Assembly: GCF_011801145.1 (NCBI RefSeq)
Contig: NZ_CP046172.1
Span: 8,494,001-8,558,000 of the forward strand
Source of the DNA: Nocardia arthritidis
GTDB lineage: Bacteria > Actinomycetota > Actinomycetes > Mycobacteriales > Mycobacteriaceae
Direction of reading: 5' to 3'
Length of the DNA: 64,000 nucleotides
Both the position numbers and the translations under genes were made by a program. Of this stretch, positions 7,890 to 16,620 are shown in pieces; the first letter of the stretch is position 1; each line of letters starts with the position of its first letter. The notes under the pieces are model-generated. The model was given only the letters and a program-made list of their open reading frames with translations, was not told where the DNA came from and did no database searches.

Positions 7890-9035
7890 ATGCCTCGAAC
7901 GAAAAAATTGCGAGACAACCACGCCCACAGGATCATTCGTGGCAGCGTCGCGCTCCTCGCGTCGGCTGCCGTCCTCGGGGGCTCGGCCGTGGGCGGCCTC
8001 GGCGTGGCCGTCGCCGATCCCACCGGCCAGCCCGTGAAGCCCACGGTGGCGGTGATCGGGCTGGGCGGAACGATTGCGGGCGCATCGGATCGCCGCACGA
8101 ACGTCGAGACCTACGAGCCCGGCAAACTCTCGATCTCGGACCTGGTCGGCTCACTGCATCCGGAGGTCGCCGACGTGGCCGACGTGTCGACGGAGGAGTT
8201 CGGTCATCGGGGCTCCACCGATTACACCCTCGCCGACTACTACGACTTGGCCCGGTTGATCGATCAGCGGCTCGCCGATCACGACGCGGTGGTCGTGAGC
8301 AGCGGCACCGCGACCATGGAGGAGCTGGCCTACTTCCTGGATCTCACGGTGCGCAGCACCAAACCGGTGGTCGTCACCGGGGCGATGCGACCGTGGACCG
8401 CGATCGGTAGCGACGGGCCGCCCAACCTGTACAACGCGATCCGACTGGGCGCCAGCGGGCGGACGAAATGTTTCGGCACCACCGTCACCCTCAACGACCA
8501 GATCTTCCCGGCCCGCGACGCCACCAAAACCGACTCCACCCGCCTGAACACCTTCACCACCCGCGAATACGGCGACCTGGGCACCATCGATGAGGCAGGA
8601 GTGCGCCTGCAGCGCGCCCCCGCCCGGATCAAGGATTGCGGCGACCCGGGTAAATGGGAGACCCCGTTCGACCTGTCGACCATCACCCGCGAGTCGCTGC
8701 CTCGCGTCGAGATCGCCTCCGCCTACCTCGCCGCCGCCGGCGAGCCTGTCACCGCTGATGTGGGGGCCGGCGCCAAGGGAATCGTCTTCGCGGGCACCCC
8801 GTCCCCCGGGCAGATGACTGCGGCCACCGCGGCCGCCGGCCACGGGGTCGCCGTGGTCGCTGCCAACGGATACGGTGCCGGCGCGATCTCGGTCGACCCG
8901 AAAGTCGGGGTGATCAGCGCCGGCGACCTGGCACCGAAGAAGGCCCGCATCCTGCTGCTGCTCGCCCTCACCAAAACCGCCGACACCCATCAGATCAGCG
9001 AGTGGTTCCGCCGCTACGGCAATGAGCAGTTCTGA
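7890..9035 (+). CDS. exported L-asparaginase-like protein with altered catalytic triad
   Basis: About 381 residues from ATG 7890; an in-frame ATG at 7863 is possible, and neither has a strong ribosome site. A basic start plus hydrophobic stretch ending VAVADP looks like a signal peptide. The type II asparaginase core follows: VIGLGGTIAG (first catalytic Thr), VVVSSGTATMEELAYFLDLT, VVTGAMRPWTAIGSDGPPN and RDATKTDST (Lys of the triad). In canonical enzymes the second motif is HGTDTMEE; here His becomes Ser and the triad Asp becomes Ala, while the second Thr and the Lys are kept. Amidohydrolase activity may be weak, altered or lost. Confidence 0.85.
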   Translation: MPRTKKLRDNHAHRIIRGSVALLASAAVLGGSAVGGLGVAVADPTGQPVKPTVAVIGLGGTIAGASDRRTNVETYEPGKLSISDLVGSLHPEVADVADVSTEEFGHRGSTDYTLADYYDLARLIDQRLADHDAVVVSSGTATMEELAYFLDLTVRSTKPVVVTGAMRPWTAIGSDGPPNLYNAIRLGASGRTKCFGTTVTLNDQIFPARDATKTDSTRLNTFTTREYGDLGTIDEAGVRLQRAPARIKDCGDPGKWETPFDLSTITRESLPRVEIASAYLAAAGEPVTADVGAGAKGIVFAGTPSPGQMTAATAAAGHGVAVVAANGYGAGAISVDPKVGVISAGDLAPKKARILLLLALTKTADTHQISEWFRRYGNEQF

Positions 9036-9398
9036 GAGTCGCTTCGACCGCAAGCTGCCCCGTCGGTAGTGAGATCGGCTGCGGCCCATAACCATTCGAT
9101 CATGCCGCCGATCGCGCTGACCGAACCGGCCGATGCGCGGCAGCGGCAAGCACCGAGCCCCACCCGAACACCGGATGGGCTCGACAGACCCGAATTCCTA
9201 TACGTTGAAACGGAATTCGACTACCGCTGCGCGGGCGTTGGTAGACCATCGGAATCGGTTGGGCAACAATGTCTTCCAACGTACGCACATGCCGATGTGA
9301 GGTAGGTCCGACGAGTTGGTTGCGTCGGCCGCCGTGCCCGGTTGGCCGGATCCCGAAGGCGGATGAGCGTTGTTGATGTAGTCGATCGCGGGCATGCG
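9036..9398. other. 363-bp non-coding stretch containing a ychF 3'-end remnant
   Basis: No plausible gene. It contains one copy of a repeat shared with the 3' end of ychF (9099-9224, listed separately). The rest (9225-9398) resembles nothing I recognise. The minus-strand frame 9198-9395 ends in the last codons of YchF (VVEFRFNV) but is not a gene. Confidence 0.6.
9099..9224 (-). repeat. direct repeat copy 1: duplicated ychF 3' end plus terminator
   Basis: The core 9153-9224 matches 12671-12743 with three substitutions and one 1-base deletion. It holds the last eight YchF codons with the stop (minus strand, 9198-9224) and the following hairpin. Weaker similarity continues to 9099. Beyond 9224 the two copies diverge completely. 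The same-orientation pair flanks the TetR/flavoprotein/NmrA cassette. Confidence 0.8.
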
Positions 9399-10229
9399 CT
9401 ACGGCGCGGCGAAGTCCGCGCGGTGGTCGTGGATCCACTGTCGATAGGTGCGTGGCTGTTCCGAGGGCAGGATCGTCGAAATAGGGGTCGGTTCGATCGG
9501 GTGCAGGATGGCGCGGTGGTAGTACCGCAGCAGTGAGTCGGCGATGTGGGACGGGGTGTGCTGCTCGGTCAGCAGTCGGTGACCGATGGCGGGCGAGACT
9601 TCTTCGAACCGGACCGGTTGGCCGAGGGCTTCACCGATCAACTCCGCTTGTCCGGCTTGGCTGATCAGTTCGGGTCCGGTGAGCACGGGCGCTGTCCCGG
9701 CGAGACTGTCTTCCAACATTGCGGCGGCCGCCGCGGCGGCCAGGTCTTGCTCATGGATCGGAGCGATACGAGCCTCGGCATAGGCGGCGCGAACGACGCC
9801 GTGCGTACGAATCAGGGGTGCCCACCACATGGTGTTGGTGGCGAACATACCGGATCGGAGGAATACCCATTCCAGTCCGGTCTTTTCGATGTGGCGTTCG
9901 AGTTCCCGGTGTGCGGTACCGGTGTGATTGTCGGGATGGTCGTCGAGCACCGATGAGGAGGACAGCAGCACGATGCGCCGCACACCGTGCGCCACCGCTC
10001 GAGACAGAAACTGCTCGGCGGTGCCGGGCACCGCGGCGGCGTTGAGGAATACTGTGGCGACCCCGTCGAGCGGGAACTGTCCGGCCGGCGCCGATACCGT
10101 CTCGACGCCTGGCGGCAGGCCAGCGGCTGCGGGGTTGCGAGTGACGGCTCTGACGTCGGCGCCTGCCGCGTAGAGCCGATCCACGAGGGCCCGGCCTACG
10201 TTTCCGGTTGCTGCCGTGATCAGAAACAT
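9399..10229 (-). CDS. NmrA-like NAD(P)-binding atypical SDR protein
   Basis: 276 residues from ATG 10229. It starts with the Rossmann motif FLITAATGNVGRALVDRLYA (GxxGxxG) and VRAVTRNPA, followed by FLNAAAVPGTAEQF and RRIVLLSSSSVLD, and lacks the YxxxK catalytic pair, as in NmrA/TMR-type atypical short-chain dehydrogenases. Such proteins sense or use NAD(P)H. It lies 29 bp downstream of the flavoprotein gene, probably in one operon with it, inside the region bounded by the ychF repeats. Confidence 0.85.
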   Translation of the reverse strand: MFLITAATGNVGRALVDRLYAAGADVRAVTRNPAAAGLPPGVETVSAPAGQFPLDGVATVFLNAAAVPGTAEQFLSRAVAHGVRRIVLLSSSSVLDDHPDNHTGTAHRELERHIEKTGLEWVFLRSGMFATNTMWWAPLIRTHGVVRAAYAEARIAPIHEQDLAAAAAAAMLEDSLAGTAPVLTGPELISQAGQAELIGEALGQPVRFEEVSPAIGHRLLTEQHTPSHIADSLLRYYHRAILHPIEPTPISTILPSEQPRTYRQWIHDHRADFAAP

Positions 10230-10258
10230 GTGTGTACTCCTGTGCGTCGGAAAGTAGT

Positions 10259-11872
10259 TCAGTGGGTTCGTGCCGCGTCGCGGCCGGCGATGCGGCCCCA
10301 GGTGAGGGCGGAGGCGATCGTGAGCCCCCCGGCGATGATGCCGGGCCCGAAGACGGCCGCGGCCGCATTCCCCGCCGCGTAGAGACCGGGGATCGCTTGT
10401 CCGGTCCAATCGAGAACGCGGGCATGCCGGTCGATACGGGCTCCGCCCTTGGTACCGACTGCTCCCGGGTGTACGGGGAGGGCGAAGAACGGGGGCTCGC
10501 CTACTGGGCCGAGGTTCGGATGCGCCGCGGCCGGGTCGCCGAAAGCATGCTCGTAGCGGGAGCGTCCGCGGCCGAAATCCTCGTCGTGACCGGTCGCGGC
10601 CATGTTGTTGAATCGGGTGATGGTGCTCGCCAAGGCGTCCGGGTCGATGCCGAGACGGGTGGCGAGGTCGCGGAGGTTGTCTGCCTGGATCAGCCAGTCC
10701 GGTGCCTGCGCACCCGCGGGGATCCCGGCGACCGAGTACTTGGCACGGAACTGAGCATCGCCGATCGCCCAGGCCGGCAGGTTCCTGAGCCGATGGGTGT
10801 TGGGGTCGAGTTCGGCGAACGCGGCGGCGCAGTTGTGGCTGGACTCGTTGACGAACCGGTGCCCGGCGGCGTTGACCCAGAGCACGTGCGGCAGTAACCG
10901 TTCCGGCAGCACCAATTGTGCCTGCGGTGTCGCGTCCGAGTCGGGCCAGACCGTGCCGGGGACCTGGTATGCGGGCCAGGACCAGTACTCACCCGGGTAC
11001 GCCATCGCCGCACCGATCTGTCCCGCCAACCGCAGGCCGTCACCGTTTTGCACCGGCGGGGTCACCGGGTGTGTGAGCGGCCCGGACAGCAATCGCGACC
11101 GCAGGTCGGCGTCGTGTTCGAATCCGCCGGTGGCCAGGATGACACCGCGCCGGGCACGCACTGTGCGGGCGGCACCACCTTGTTCGGCGCGCACACCCGC
11201 GATCCGGCCGTTGTCGGCGCGGAGCAATTCGACCACCCGGCATCCGCGCACCAGGCCGACACCCATGGCACGGCAGCCGTGGAGCAGCCCGATGATCAAG
11301 CCCGCGCCCAGGGTCACCACCTCGGCCGAGCTGCGTTGCGCGATCAGTTCCAGCGGTGGCGGCCCGCCGGCGAAGAGGCTGTGTTCGAATACCTCTTGAT
11401 TGGTGAGTACCGGTGCGAAAAGCGGTGCCGGCCAGACCAGTTCGTCGATTACGCCGAGGTCGCCGACAGCCACCGGGCGAACCTCGAGATGGCGGGACGA
11501 ATGGCCGCCCGGCAGCTCGACGAAAGTGTCCGGATATGCCGTGACCACCGACAATTCGATCGGGGTGCGTTCCTCGAGAAATCGCACCGTCTCCGGCACC
11601 GCCCGCACGAACGTCTCGATCAGGTCGTCCGGACGCCCGGGGGCCGCGGCGCGGCAATAGGTCAGGGCATTCTCGGCGGAGTCGGGGCAGCCGGCCTCAC
11701 GCATTCGATGGTTGGCCGGCGCCCAGATCTGCCCACCCGAGACCGCCGTCGAGCCGCCCCACCGTGCGGACGCCTCCAGTACCACAACCTCGGCGCCACC
11801 ATCCGCGGCCGCGAGCGCGGCAGCCAAACCAGCTGCGCCCGAACCGATCACCACAACATCCACGTCTTCCAT
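10259..11872 (-). CDS. FAD-dependent oxidoreductase, ketosteroid-dehydrogenase / fumarate-reductase flavoprotein family
   Basis: 537 residues from ATG 11872, preceded by GGAGGG. FAD-binding VVVIGSGAAGLAAALAAADG is at the start, VVLEASARWGGSTAVSGGQI follows, RRGVILATGGFEHDADLR lies in the middle, and PGLYAAGNAAAAVFGPG with GGLTIASALTWG is at the C-terminus. This is the 3-ketosteroid delta-1-dehydrogenase / fumarate reductase flavoprotein superfamily. Substrate is unproven; a steroid-like or cyclic ketone is a reasonable guess. A perfect 36-bp palindrome sits immediately upstream, between this gene and tetR. Confidence 0.85.
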   Translation of the reverse strand: MEDVDVVVIGSGAAGLAAALAAADGGAEVVVLEASARWGGSTAVSGGQIWAPANHRMREAGCPDSAENALTYCRAAAPGRPDDLIETFVRAVPETVRFLEERTPIELSVVTAYPDTFVELPGGHSSRHLEVRPVAVGDLGVIDELVWPAPLFAPVLTNQEVFEHSLFAGGPPPLELIAQRSSAEVVTLGAGLIIGLLHGCRAMGVGLVRGCRVVELLRADNGRIAGVRAEQGGAARTVRARRGVILATGGFEHDADLRSRLLSGPLTHPVTPPVQNGDGLRLAGQIGAAMAYPGEYWSWPAYQVPGTVWPDSDATPQAQLVLPERLLPHVLWVNAAGHRFVNESSHNCAAAFAELDPNTHRLRNLPAWAIGDAQFRAKYSVAGIPAGAQAPDWLIQADNLRDLATRLGIDPDALASTITRFNNMAATGHDEDFGRGRSRYEHAFGDPAAAHPNLGPVGEPPFFALPVHPGAVGTKGGARIDRHARVLDWTGQAIPGLYAAGNAAAAVFGPGIIAGGLTIASALTWGRIAGRDAARTH

Positions 11873-11880
11873 GAGCCCTC

Positions 11881-11916
11881 CACACCTATTTGTTAACACG
11901 TTAACAAATAGGTGTG
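11881..11916. promoter_or_regulatory. perfect 36-bp palindromic operator
   Basis: The arms CACACCTATTTGTTAAC (11881-11897) and its exact complement (11900-11916) are separated by AC. It fills the 49-bp gap between the tetR stop and the flavoprotein start. The AT-rich core TTGTTAACACGTTAACAA looks like a TetR-family operator. The absence of a following U-run and the position just before a ribosome site argue against a simple terminator. Confidence 0.7.
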
Positions 11917-11921
11917 GAGTG

Positions 11922-12569
11922 TCAAGATCGTGCGATCACACCATCGAGTAACGCGGTGAGTCCGTAGTCGTAGTTCTCCCAGGGATGCGGCCAGTCGGAT
12001 GCCAGCGCGGCGATCGTAGGGGTCAGTTCCGAATCGGCTTCCATGATCATGCGCACCTGACCGGGCTGATTCGGGTCGGAGCGGGCTCGATCGGACCCGC
12101 TCCGGATGGTGAGGACACCGACCGTGAACTGCCACACCGCGCGGTATGCGGACGCCGCCTGCTCGTGGTCCAGACCGCAGGCCAAGAATGCCCGCAAGAT
12201 CTCCTCGACCACCCACAAGATCGCCCGACTGGCAAGATCTCCGCCGACCAGGACACCCACCACCCAGGGTCGCGCGGCAAGGGTGTCGTACAGCAGCCGC
12301 CATAACACCACTAGTCGCTGCCGCGGGTCTTCGGGTAGATCGGGCCGCCCGAGCTCACCCGCAACGTCGTCCAGCAGCGCCAGCAGCATCTCGTCCTTGT
12401 CACGCACGTGCCGGTAGATCGCCGTGGGAGAGCTCGACAGCCGATCCGCGACCCGGCGCATGGTCAACGCCTCGATACCTTCGGACTCCACGATCTGTTC
12501 CGCGGCCGCGACAACCGCCTCGCGGGACAGTCTGGCCGGCCGACCCCGGCGCCGCATCGAGTCAGTCAT
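11922..12569 (-). CDS. TetR-family transcriptional regulator
   Basis: 215 residues from ATG 12569 (GTG 12575 is possible). The N-terminal HTH is clear: RLSREAVVAAAEQIVESEGI, then LTMRRVADRLSSSPTAIYRHVRDKDEML. The C-terminal ligand domain is of the tetracycline-repressor-like type. It lies just upstream of the flavoprotein gene on the same strand, with the 36-bp palindrome between them, so it probably represses the flavoprotein-NmrA pair. A short TGTCA/TGACA inverted repeat (12580-12596) before its start could be an autoregulatory site. Confidence 0.88.
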   Translation of the reverse strand: MTDSMRRRGRPARLSREAVVAAAEQIVESEGIEALTMRRVADRLSSSPTAIYRHVRDKDEMLLALLDDVAGELGRPDLPEDPRQRLVVLWRLLYDTLAARPWVVGVLVGGDLASRAILWVVEEILRAFLACGLDHEQAASAYRAVWQFTVGVLTIRSGSDRARSDPNQPGQVRMIMEADSELTPTIAALASDWPHPWENYDYGLTALLDGVIARS

Positions 12570-12601
12570 CAGCACAGTCTGTCACCGCCACTGACAAGAC
12601 G

Positions 12602-12743
12602 GTCATGCCCCCGAACGCGCACCGCATACCGCGCGGACCGGACCGACCAATGCGCCGCGGCGGCAAACGACCGAGCCCCACCCGGACACCGGATGGGGCT
12701 CGGCAGACCCGAATTCCTATACGTTAAAACGGAATTCGACTAC
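12602..12743 (-). repeat. direct repeat copy 2: native ychF 3' end plus terminator
   Basis: This copy is continuous with the intact ychF gene. The core 12671-12743 matches 9153-9224 at about 95% over 73 positions; similarity with indels extends to 12602. Together the two copies bracket about 3.4 kb. Confidence 0.8.
12671..12700 (-). terminator. ychF terminator hairpin
   Basis: Downstream of the ychF stop, CCGAGCCCCA pairs with TGGGGCTCGG (10-bp perfect stem, 13-base loop, boundary accurate to a few bases). Only a weak T-rich tail follows. The same hairpin, with a bulge, exists in the duplicated copy at 9153-9183. Confidence 0.55.
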
Positions 12744-13796
12744 GTCGCCGTCCGCCATGACGTAGTCCTTGCCTTCCATGCGCACCTTGCCCGCGGATTT
12801 GGCGGCGGACATGGAGCCTGCGGCGACGAGGTCGTCGAAGGCGACGATTTCGGCTTTGATGAAGCCGCGTTCGAAGTCGGAGTGGATGACGCCCGCGGCT
12901 TTGGGGGCGGTGTCGCCCTGGTGAATTGTCCAGGCGCGGGCCTCTTTCGGGCCGGCGGTGAGGTAGGTCTGTAGGCCGAGGGTGTGGAATCCGGCGCGGG
13001 CGAGCGCATGCAGGCCCGGTTCGGTCTGACCGATGGATTCCAGGAGCTCGGCGGCGGATTCGGCGTCCAACTCGAGCAACTCGGCCTCCACCTTGGCATC
13101 GAGGAAGACCGAATCTGCCGGGGCCACACTGGCTTTCAGCTCGGCGACCTTCGCCTCATCGGACAGCACCGATTCGTCGGCGTTGAAGACGTACAGGAAC
13201 GGTTTGGTGGTGAGCAGCGAAAGTTCTTTCAGCAGTTCACCATCCACCTGATCGCGGGCGGCGAAGAGGGTTTTGCCGCCGTTCAGGATCTCCTGCGCGG
13301 CCTTGGCGGCGTCGGCGACCGGCTTGCGGTCCTTCTTGACCTTCGCCTCCTTCTCCAACCGCACGACCGCCTTTTCCAGGGTCTGCAGGTCGGCGAGGAT
13401 CAGCTCGGTCTCGATCACCTCGATGTCGGCGGCCGGGTCGACCCGGCCGTCGACGTGGATCACGTCACCGTCGGCGAAGACCCGCACCACCTGGCAGATG
13501 GCGTCGGCCTCGCGGATGTTGGCGAGGAATTTGTTGCCGAGGCCCGCGCCCTCGGACGCGCCCTTCACGATGCCCGCGATATCGACGAAGGACACCGTGG
13601 CGGGCACGATCCGCTCGGAACCGAAGATCTCGGCCAGCTTGTCCAGCCGCGGATCGGGCAGCGGGACCACGCCGACGTTCGGCTCGATGGTCGCGAACGG
13701 GTAGTTCGCGGCCAGCACGTCGTTTTTGGTCAGCGCGTTGAACAGCGTCGACTTTCCGACGTTGGGCAGGCCGACGATTCCGAGGGTCAGACTCAC
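12717..13796 (-). CDS. ychF: redox-regulated ribosome-binding ATPase YchF
   Basis: 359 residues, full length for the family. The N-terminus is [20 protein letters not shown] (G1 Walker A, NVGKS), then [21 protein letters not shown] (G3), and FNADES in place of NKxD, the change that gives YchF/OLA1 its ATP preference. A coiled-coil insert (about residues 130-200) and a C-terminal TGS domain ending FEREDGED-like to VVEFRFNV complete it. It binds ribosomes and affects stress translation. It corresponds to Rv1112 in the conserved neighbourhood. Its last codons are duplicated at 9198-9224. Confidence 0.97.
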   Translation of the reverse strand: MSLTLGIVGLPNVGKSTLFNALTKNDVLAANYPFATIEPNVGVVPLPDPRLDKLAEIFGSERIVPATVSFVDIAGIVKGASEGAGLGNKFLANIREADAICQVVRVFADGDVIHVDGRVDPAADIEVIETELILADLQTLEKAVVRLEKEAKVKKDRKPVADAAKAAQEILNGGKTLFAARDQVDGELLKELSLLTTKPFLYVFNADESVLSDEAKVAELKASVAPADSVFLDAKVEAELLELDAESAAELLESIGQTEPGLHALARAGFHTLGLQTYLTAGPKEARAWTIHQGDTAPKAAGVIHSDFERGFIKAEIVAFDDLVAAGSMSAAKSAGKVRMEGKDYVMADGDVVEFRFNV

Positions 13797-13842
13797 GAGA
13801 AGGAGAGTCTACGCGGCGCACCCGATCGCCCGACCAGCGCAC

Positions 13843-14766
13843 TCAGGGAATGAGCACAACCTTGCCCAGGTTGCCGCGCGACTCGATCACCTCATGCGCC
13901 TTCGCCGCATCCGCCAAAGCGAATTCGGCGTGCACCGCGGGCTTCAGCTGCCGCGCGGCATAGAACTGCCAAAGTTCCTGCCGCCACTGCTCGTACAGTG
14001 CGGGCTGCCCCGTCGCGATCCGCGCCATCTGGAAACCGATCGCCGATTTGCCGCCCACCAGCAGGTCGTATGCCTGGATGACGCCGCCGCCCGAGCTGTA
14101 TGCGACGAGCCGTCCGCCGGGCGCCAGCGCCGCGAGCACCGGGCCGAGCAGTTCGCCGCCGACCGCGTCGAGCGCGTAATCCGATGGCGTCCCCCACGAT
14201 TCCTGCTGGTATTCGACCACTTCGTCGGCGCCCAATCCGCGCACGAATTCGGCCTTGCTCGGATCCGAGACGGCCGCGACGACCCGCCCGGCCCCGCGGA
14301 TCCGAGCCAGTTGCAGCGCGAGGTGTCCGACACCGCTGGCGGCGGCGGTGATCAGCGCGGACTCACCGTCCTTCGGATTCGCCGCCTCCAAGGCGCCGCG
14401 TGCGACCAGTCCGCTGCGCACCAGCGCGACCGCGTCCACCGCCGAAGCGCCGTCCGGGATCGGCGAGGCCATGGCCTCGGCGAGCAGGGCGTAATCGGCG
14501 TAACCGTGCCCGAAGACCAGTCCGGTGACCCGATATCCGGGCGCGTATTCGGTGACGCCCTCACCGACCGCGACGATCTCACCGGCGACCTCACCGCCGA
14601 GCGCGATCGGCTCGCGCTGTTCGCGCACCTTCCGCACCACCGGCAGGGTCACCCCGATCGCCTCGACCCGGATCAGGAGTTCACCCGGCCCCGGCGTCGG
14701 CACCTCCACCGAGACCGACTCCAGCACCTCGGGACCGCCGCTGCGCTCGTACTGAACCCGCCGCAT
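13843..14766 (-). CDS. zinc-independent MDR-type NADPH:quinone oxidoreductase
   Basis: 307 residues; ATG 14766 is preceded by GGAGGTGTG. The MDR fold has an N-terminal catalytic domain (GPEVLESVSVEVPTPGPGEL, then ALGGEVAGEIVAVGEGV) and a Rossmann domain with ALITAAASGVGHLALQLAR (AxxGxxG). The Cys and His ligands of zinc alcohol dehydrogenases are absent, so this is the quinone-oxidoreductase branch. It is divergent from the AraC regulator at 14926 (159-bp gap), which may control it. Confidence 0.88.
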   Translation of the reverse strand: MRRVQYERSGGPEVLESVSVEVPTPGPGELLIRVEAIGVTLPVVRKVREQREPIALGGEVAGEIVAVGEGVTEYAPGYRVTGLVFGHGYADYALLAEAMASPIPDGASAVDAVALVRSGLVARGALEAANPKDGESALITAAASGVGHLALQLARIRGAGRVVAAVSDPSKAEFVRGLGADEVVEYQQESWGTPSDYALDAVGGELLGPVLAALAPGGRLVAYSSGGGVIQAYDLLVGGKSAIGFQMARIATGQPALYEQWRQELWQFYAARQLKPAVHAEFALADAAKAHEVIESRGNLGKVVLIP

Positions 14767-14925
14767 CACACCTCCAAAAACCATGCGAAGGCGTAACGGT
14801 AACGCGCGCAACGACATCGCCCGGCATCCGCGACGACCCGAGTGGGATTCCTCACCACCCGGTTTAACCAGCGACAACCCGGTGACCCGGTTGCGGGCGC
14901 CGCGTGAGGGCGTAGCGTTGCTGCC

Positions 14926-15762
14926 ATGGCGCCGACCTCGGAAACGGTGCTCGCCGCGCCCGCACCCGCACTCGCCGGGTTCATCGACAGCTACCGCGGC
15001 TACCGGATGACCGGATTCGCCGCAGGGCTGCATCGCGGGCTGCCGTCGCCGCATATGACCTTCATCGCGTCCATCGGACCGGCCATCGACGTCGTCGCGC
15101 AGACGAAGCCGGATCAAGCACCGGACGACTACCGGTGTGTGCTCGGCGGCTTGCAGGCCTCGGCCGCCACCATCGCGCACACCGGGCATCAGGAGGGGGT
15201 GTCGATCTCGCTGACGCCGCTGGGCTGCCGGACGCTGTTCGGCCTGCCCGCGAGCGAACTGTGGGATACCTCGATGGAGTGTTCCGAGGTCGCGGGCCCG
15301 GTGGGCATGCGGTTGTGGGAGGAATTGCAGGGGACGACGAGCTGGGCGCAACGCTTCGCCATCTGCGATCGCGTGCTGACCGCGCTGGCCGATCCAGACC
15401 GGACCGTCACGCCGGAGCTCACCTGGGCGTGGCGCAGCATCGTGCGCACCGGCGGCGCGGCGACCGTCACCCAGCTCGCCGACGAAATCGGTTGGAGCCG
15501 ACAGCATCTCACGCGCCGGTTCGCCGCCGAATTCGGCCTCGGGCCCAAGCTGGCCGCGCGGATCACCCGCTTCGACAAGGCGCGGCGGATGATTCAGCGG
15601 GTGCCGCCATATGTCAGCATCGCCGAGGTCGCCGCCAGCTGCGGCTACTACGACCAGGCCCATCTGAACCGCGATTTCGCCGATCTGGTCGGCTGCTCCC
15701 CGACCGCCTGGCTGGCCGGGGAGATTCCATCCGTCCAAGACGCGCCGGGTCGGCTCGATTGA
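14926..15762 (+). CDS. AraC-family transcriptional regulator
   Basis: 278 residues. The N-terminal domain begins PALAGFIDSYRGYRMTGFA and has the HRGLPSPHMTFIASIG segment seen in AraC proteins with a DUF6597-like sensor. The C-terminal AraC HTH shows TVTQLADEIGWSRQHLTRRF and VSIAEVAASCGYYDQAHLNR. The VOC gene starts 10 bp downstream, and the quinone oxidoreductase is divergent; either or both may be targets. Confidence 0.88.
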   Translation: MAPTSETVLAAPAPALAGFIDSYRGYRMTGFAAGLHRGLPSPHMTFIASIGPAIDVVAQTKPDQAPDDYRCVLGGLQASAATIAHTGHQEGVSISLTPLGCRTLFGLPASELWDTSMECSEVAGPVGMRLWEELQGTTSWAQRFAICDRVLTALADPDRTVTPELTWAWRSIVRTGGAATVTQLADEIGWSRQHLTRRFAAEFGLGPKLAARITRFDKARRMIQRVPPYVSIAEVAASCGYYDQAHLNRDFADLVGCSPTAWLAGEIPSVQDAPGRLD

Positions 15763-15772
15763 TGCTTGGCGC

Positions 15773-16186
15773 ATGACGAATCAAACGACAACGCCGCGCA
15801 CCGCCGTCTGGCCGTGCCTGGCCTTCCGCGACGCACATGCCATGGTCGAATACCTGGTCAAGGCATTCGGTTTCGAACAAGCCGGGCTGTACACCCGCGA
15901 GGGCGATCCGTCGATCGTCGAGCACGGCGAGCTGCGCTGGCCGCTCGGCGGCGGCATCATGTTCGCCTCGACCGACCGGGCGGGCACCCCGTTCTGCCGG
16001 ACCGAGGCGGGCACCGACAACGTCTACATCGTCTGCGACGACCCGGATGCGCTGTTCGAGCGGGCCACCGCCGTCGGCGTGGAGATCGTGCGCGGATTGC
16101 GCGACGAGGATTACGGCTCGCGCGGGTTCAGCGTGCGCGACCCGGAGGGCAACCTCTGGAGTTTCGGCACCTACGCGGGCGAGTGA
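15773..16186 (+). CDS. VOC-superfamily (glyoxalase/bleomycin-resistance-like) protein
   Basis: 137 residues with the paired beta-alpha-beta-beta-beta modules of the vicinal oxygen chelate fold: WPCLAFRDAHAMVEYLVKAF, then GRxx-type strands, and ending RGFSVRDPEGNLWSFGTYAG, the typical closing motif with a metal-ligand Glu position. Probably a metal-dependent resistance or isomerase-type protein; substrate unknown. Co-directional with the AraC gene (10-bp gap), so probably co-transcribed. Confidence 0.85.
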   Translation: MTNQTTTPRTAVWPCLAFRDAHAMVEYLVKAFGFEQAGLYTREGDPSIVEHGELRWPLGGGIMFASTDRAGTPFCRTEAGTDNVYIVCDDPDALFERATAVGVEIVRGLRDEDYGSRGFSVRDPEGNLWSFGTYAGE

Positions 16187-16620
16187 CCCCGTAACCTGCT
16201 GTCCCCCTTGCTCTCTCGAAACGCGACTCTGGACACACGAACGGTCGTGCGTTTGAATTGACGAATAGACAACAGGGCTCCGGCACCGCGCCGGTCGGTG
16301 ACAAGAATTGACACCGACCGGAACCGGCATGGCAGCATACGGGTGGCAACACACGATGCGAGCGGACACGTCACCTCGCAGCAGCGGATGCCGGGGCCGA
16401 GAACAACGGTCGCCGGATCCCCGCAGGCGGGCCACCCGTACCCGCATCCGAAACCGGCCCGTGCCCAGGGCGGCCCGCTCGTAGGAAACGACAAGCGTGG
16501 CGCCGTAATACGGATTCGCAATGTTCAGACTTCACTAAGTCCGACATATCCGGCCCCCTGTTCGGATACGTTGTCAACGTTTAAGCAACACCAGTTCGAT
16601 TTCCCGGGAGAGTAGTTCGC
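16187..16620 (+). promoter_or_regulatory. 434-bp leader/promoter region of cstA
   Basis: No gene seen. It contains a hairpin with 10-bp arms CCGGTCGGTG (16291-16300) and CACCGACCGG (16312-16321), possibly the terminator of the VOC gene, and a short dyad ACGTTG-T-CAACGT (16568-16580) about 40 bp before cstA, which could be an operator. The cstA ribosome site GGGAGAG lies just before the ATG. The length suggests complex control, as expected for a starvation gene. Confidence 0.4.

Noticed and set aside
9198-9395. 65-codon minus-strand ORF ending like YchF
   Set aside because: Only the last eight residues match YchF; the rest has no similarity and no ribosome site. It is a duplicated gene tail, not a gene.
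11881-11916. Palindrome as a simple terminator of tetR
   Set aside because: AT-rich stem without a U-run, placed directly before a ribosome site; operator is the better reading, although a dual role is possible.
13843-15774. Single 643-codon minus-strand ORF
   Set aside because: Only the first 307 codons from ATG 14766 encode the quinone oxidoreductase; the rest is antisense to the AraC and VOC genes.
16291-16321. Hairpin upstream of cstA as a riboswitch
   Set aside because: One simple stem-loop 300 bp from the gene with no conserved aptamer features; a terminator of the VOC gene is simpler.
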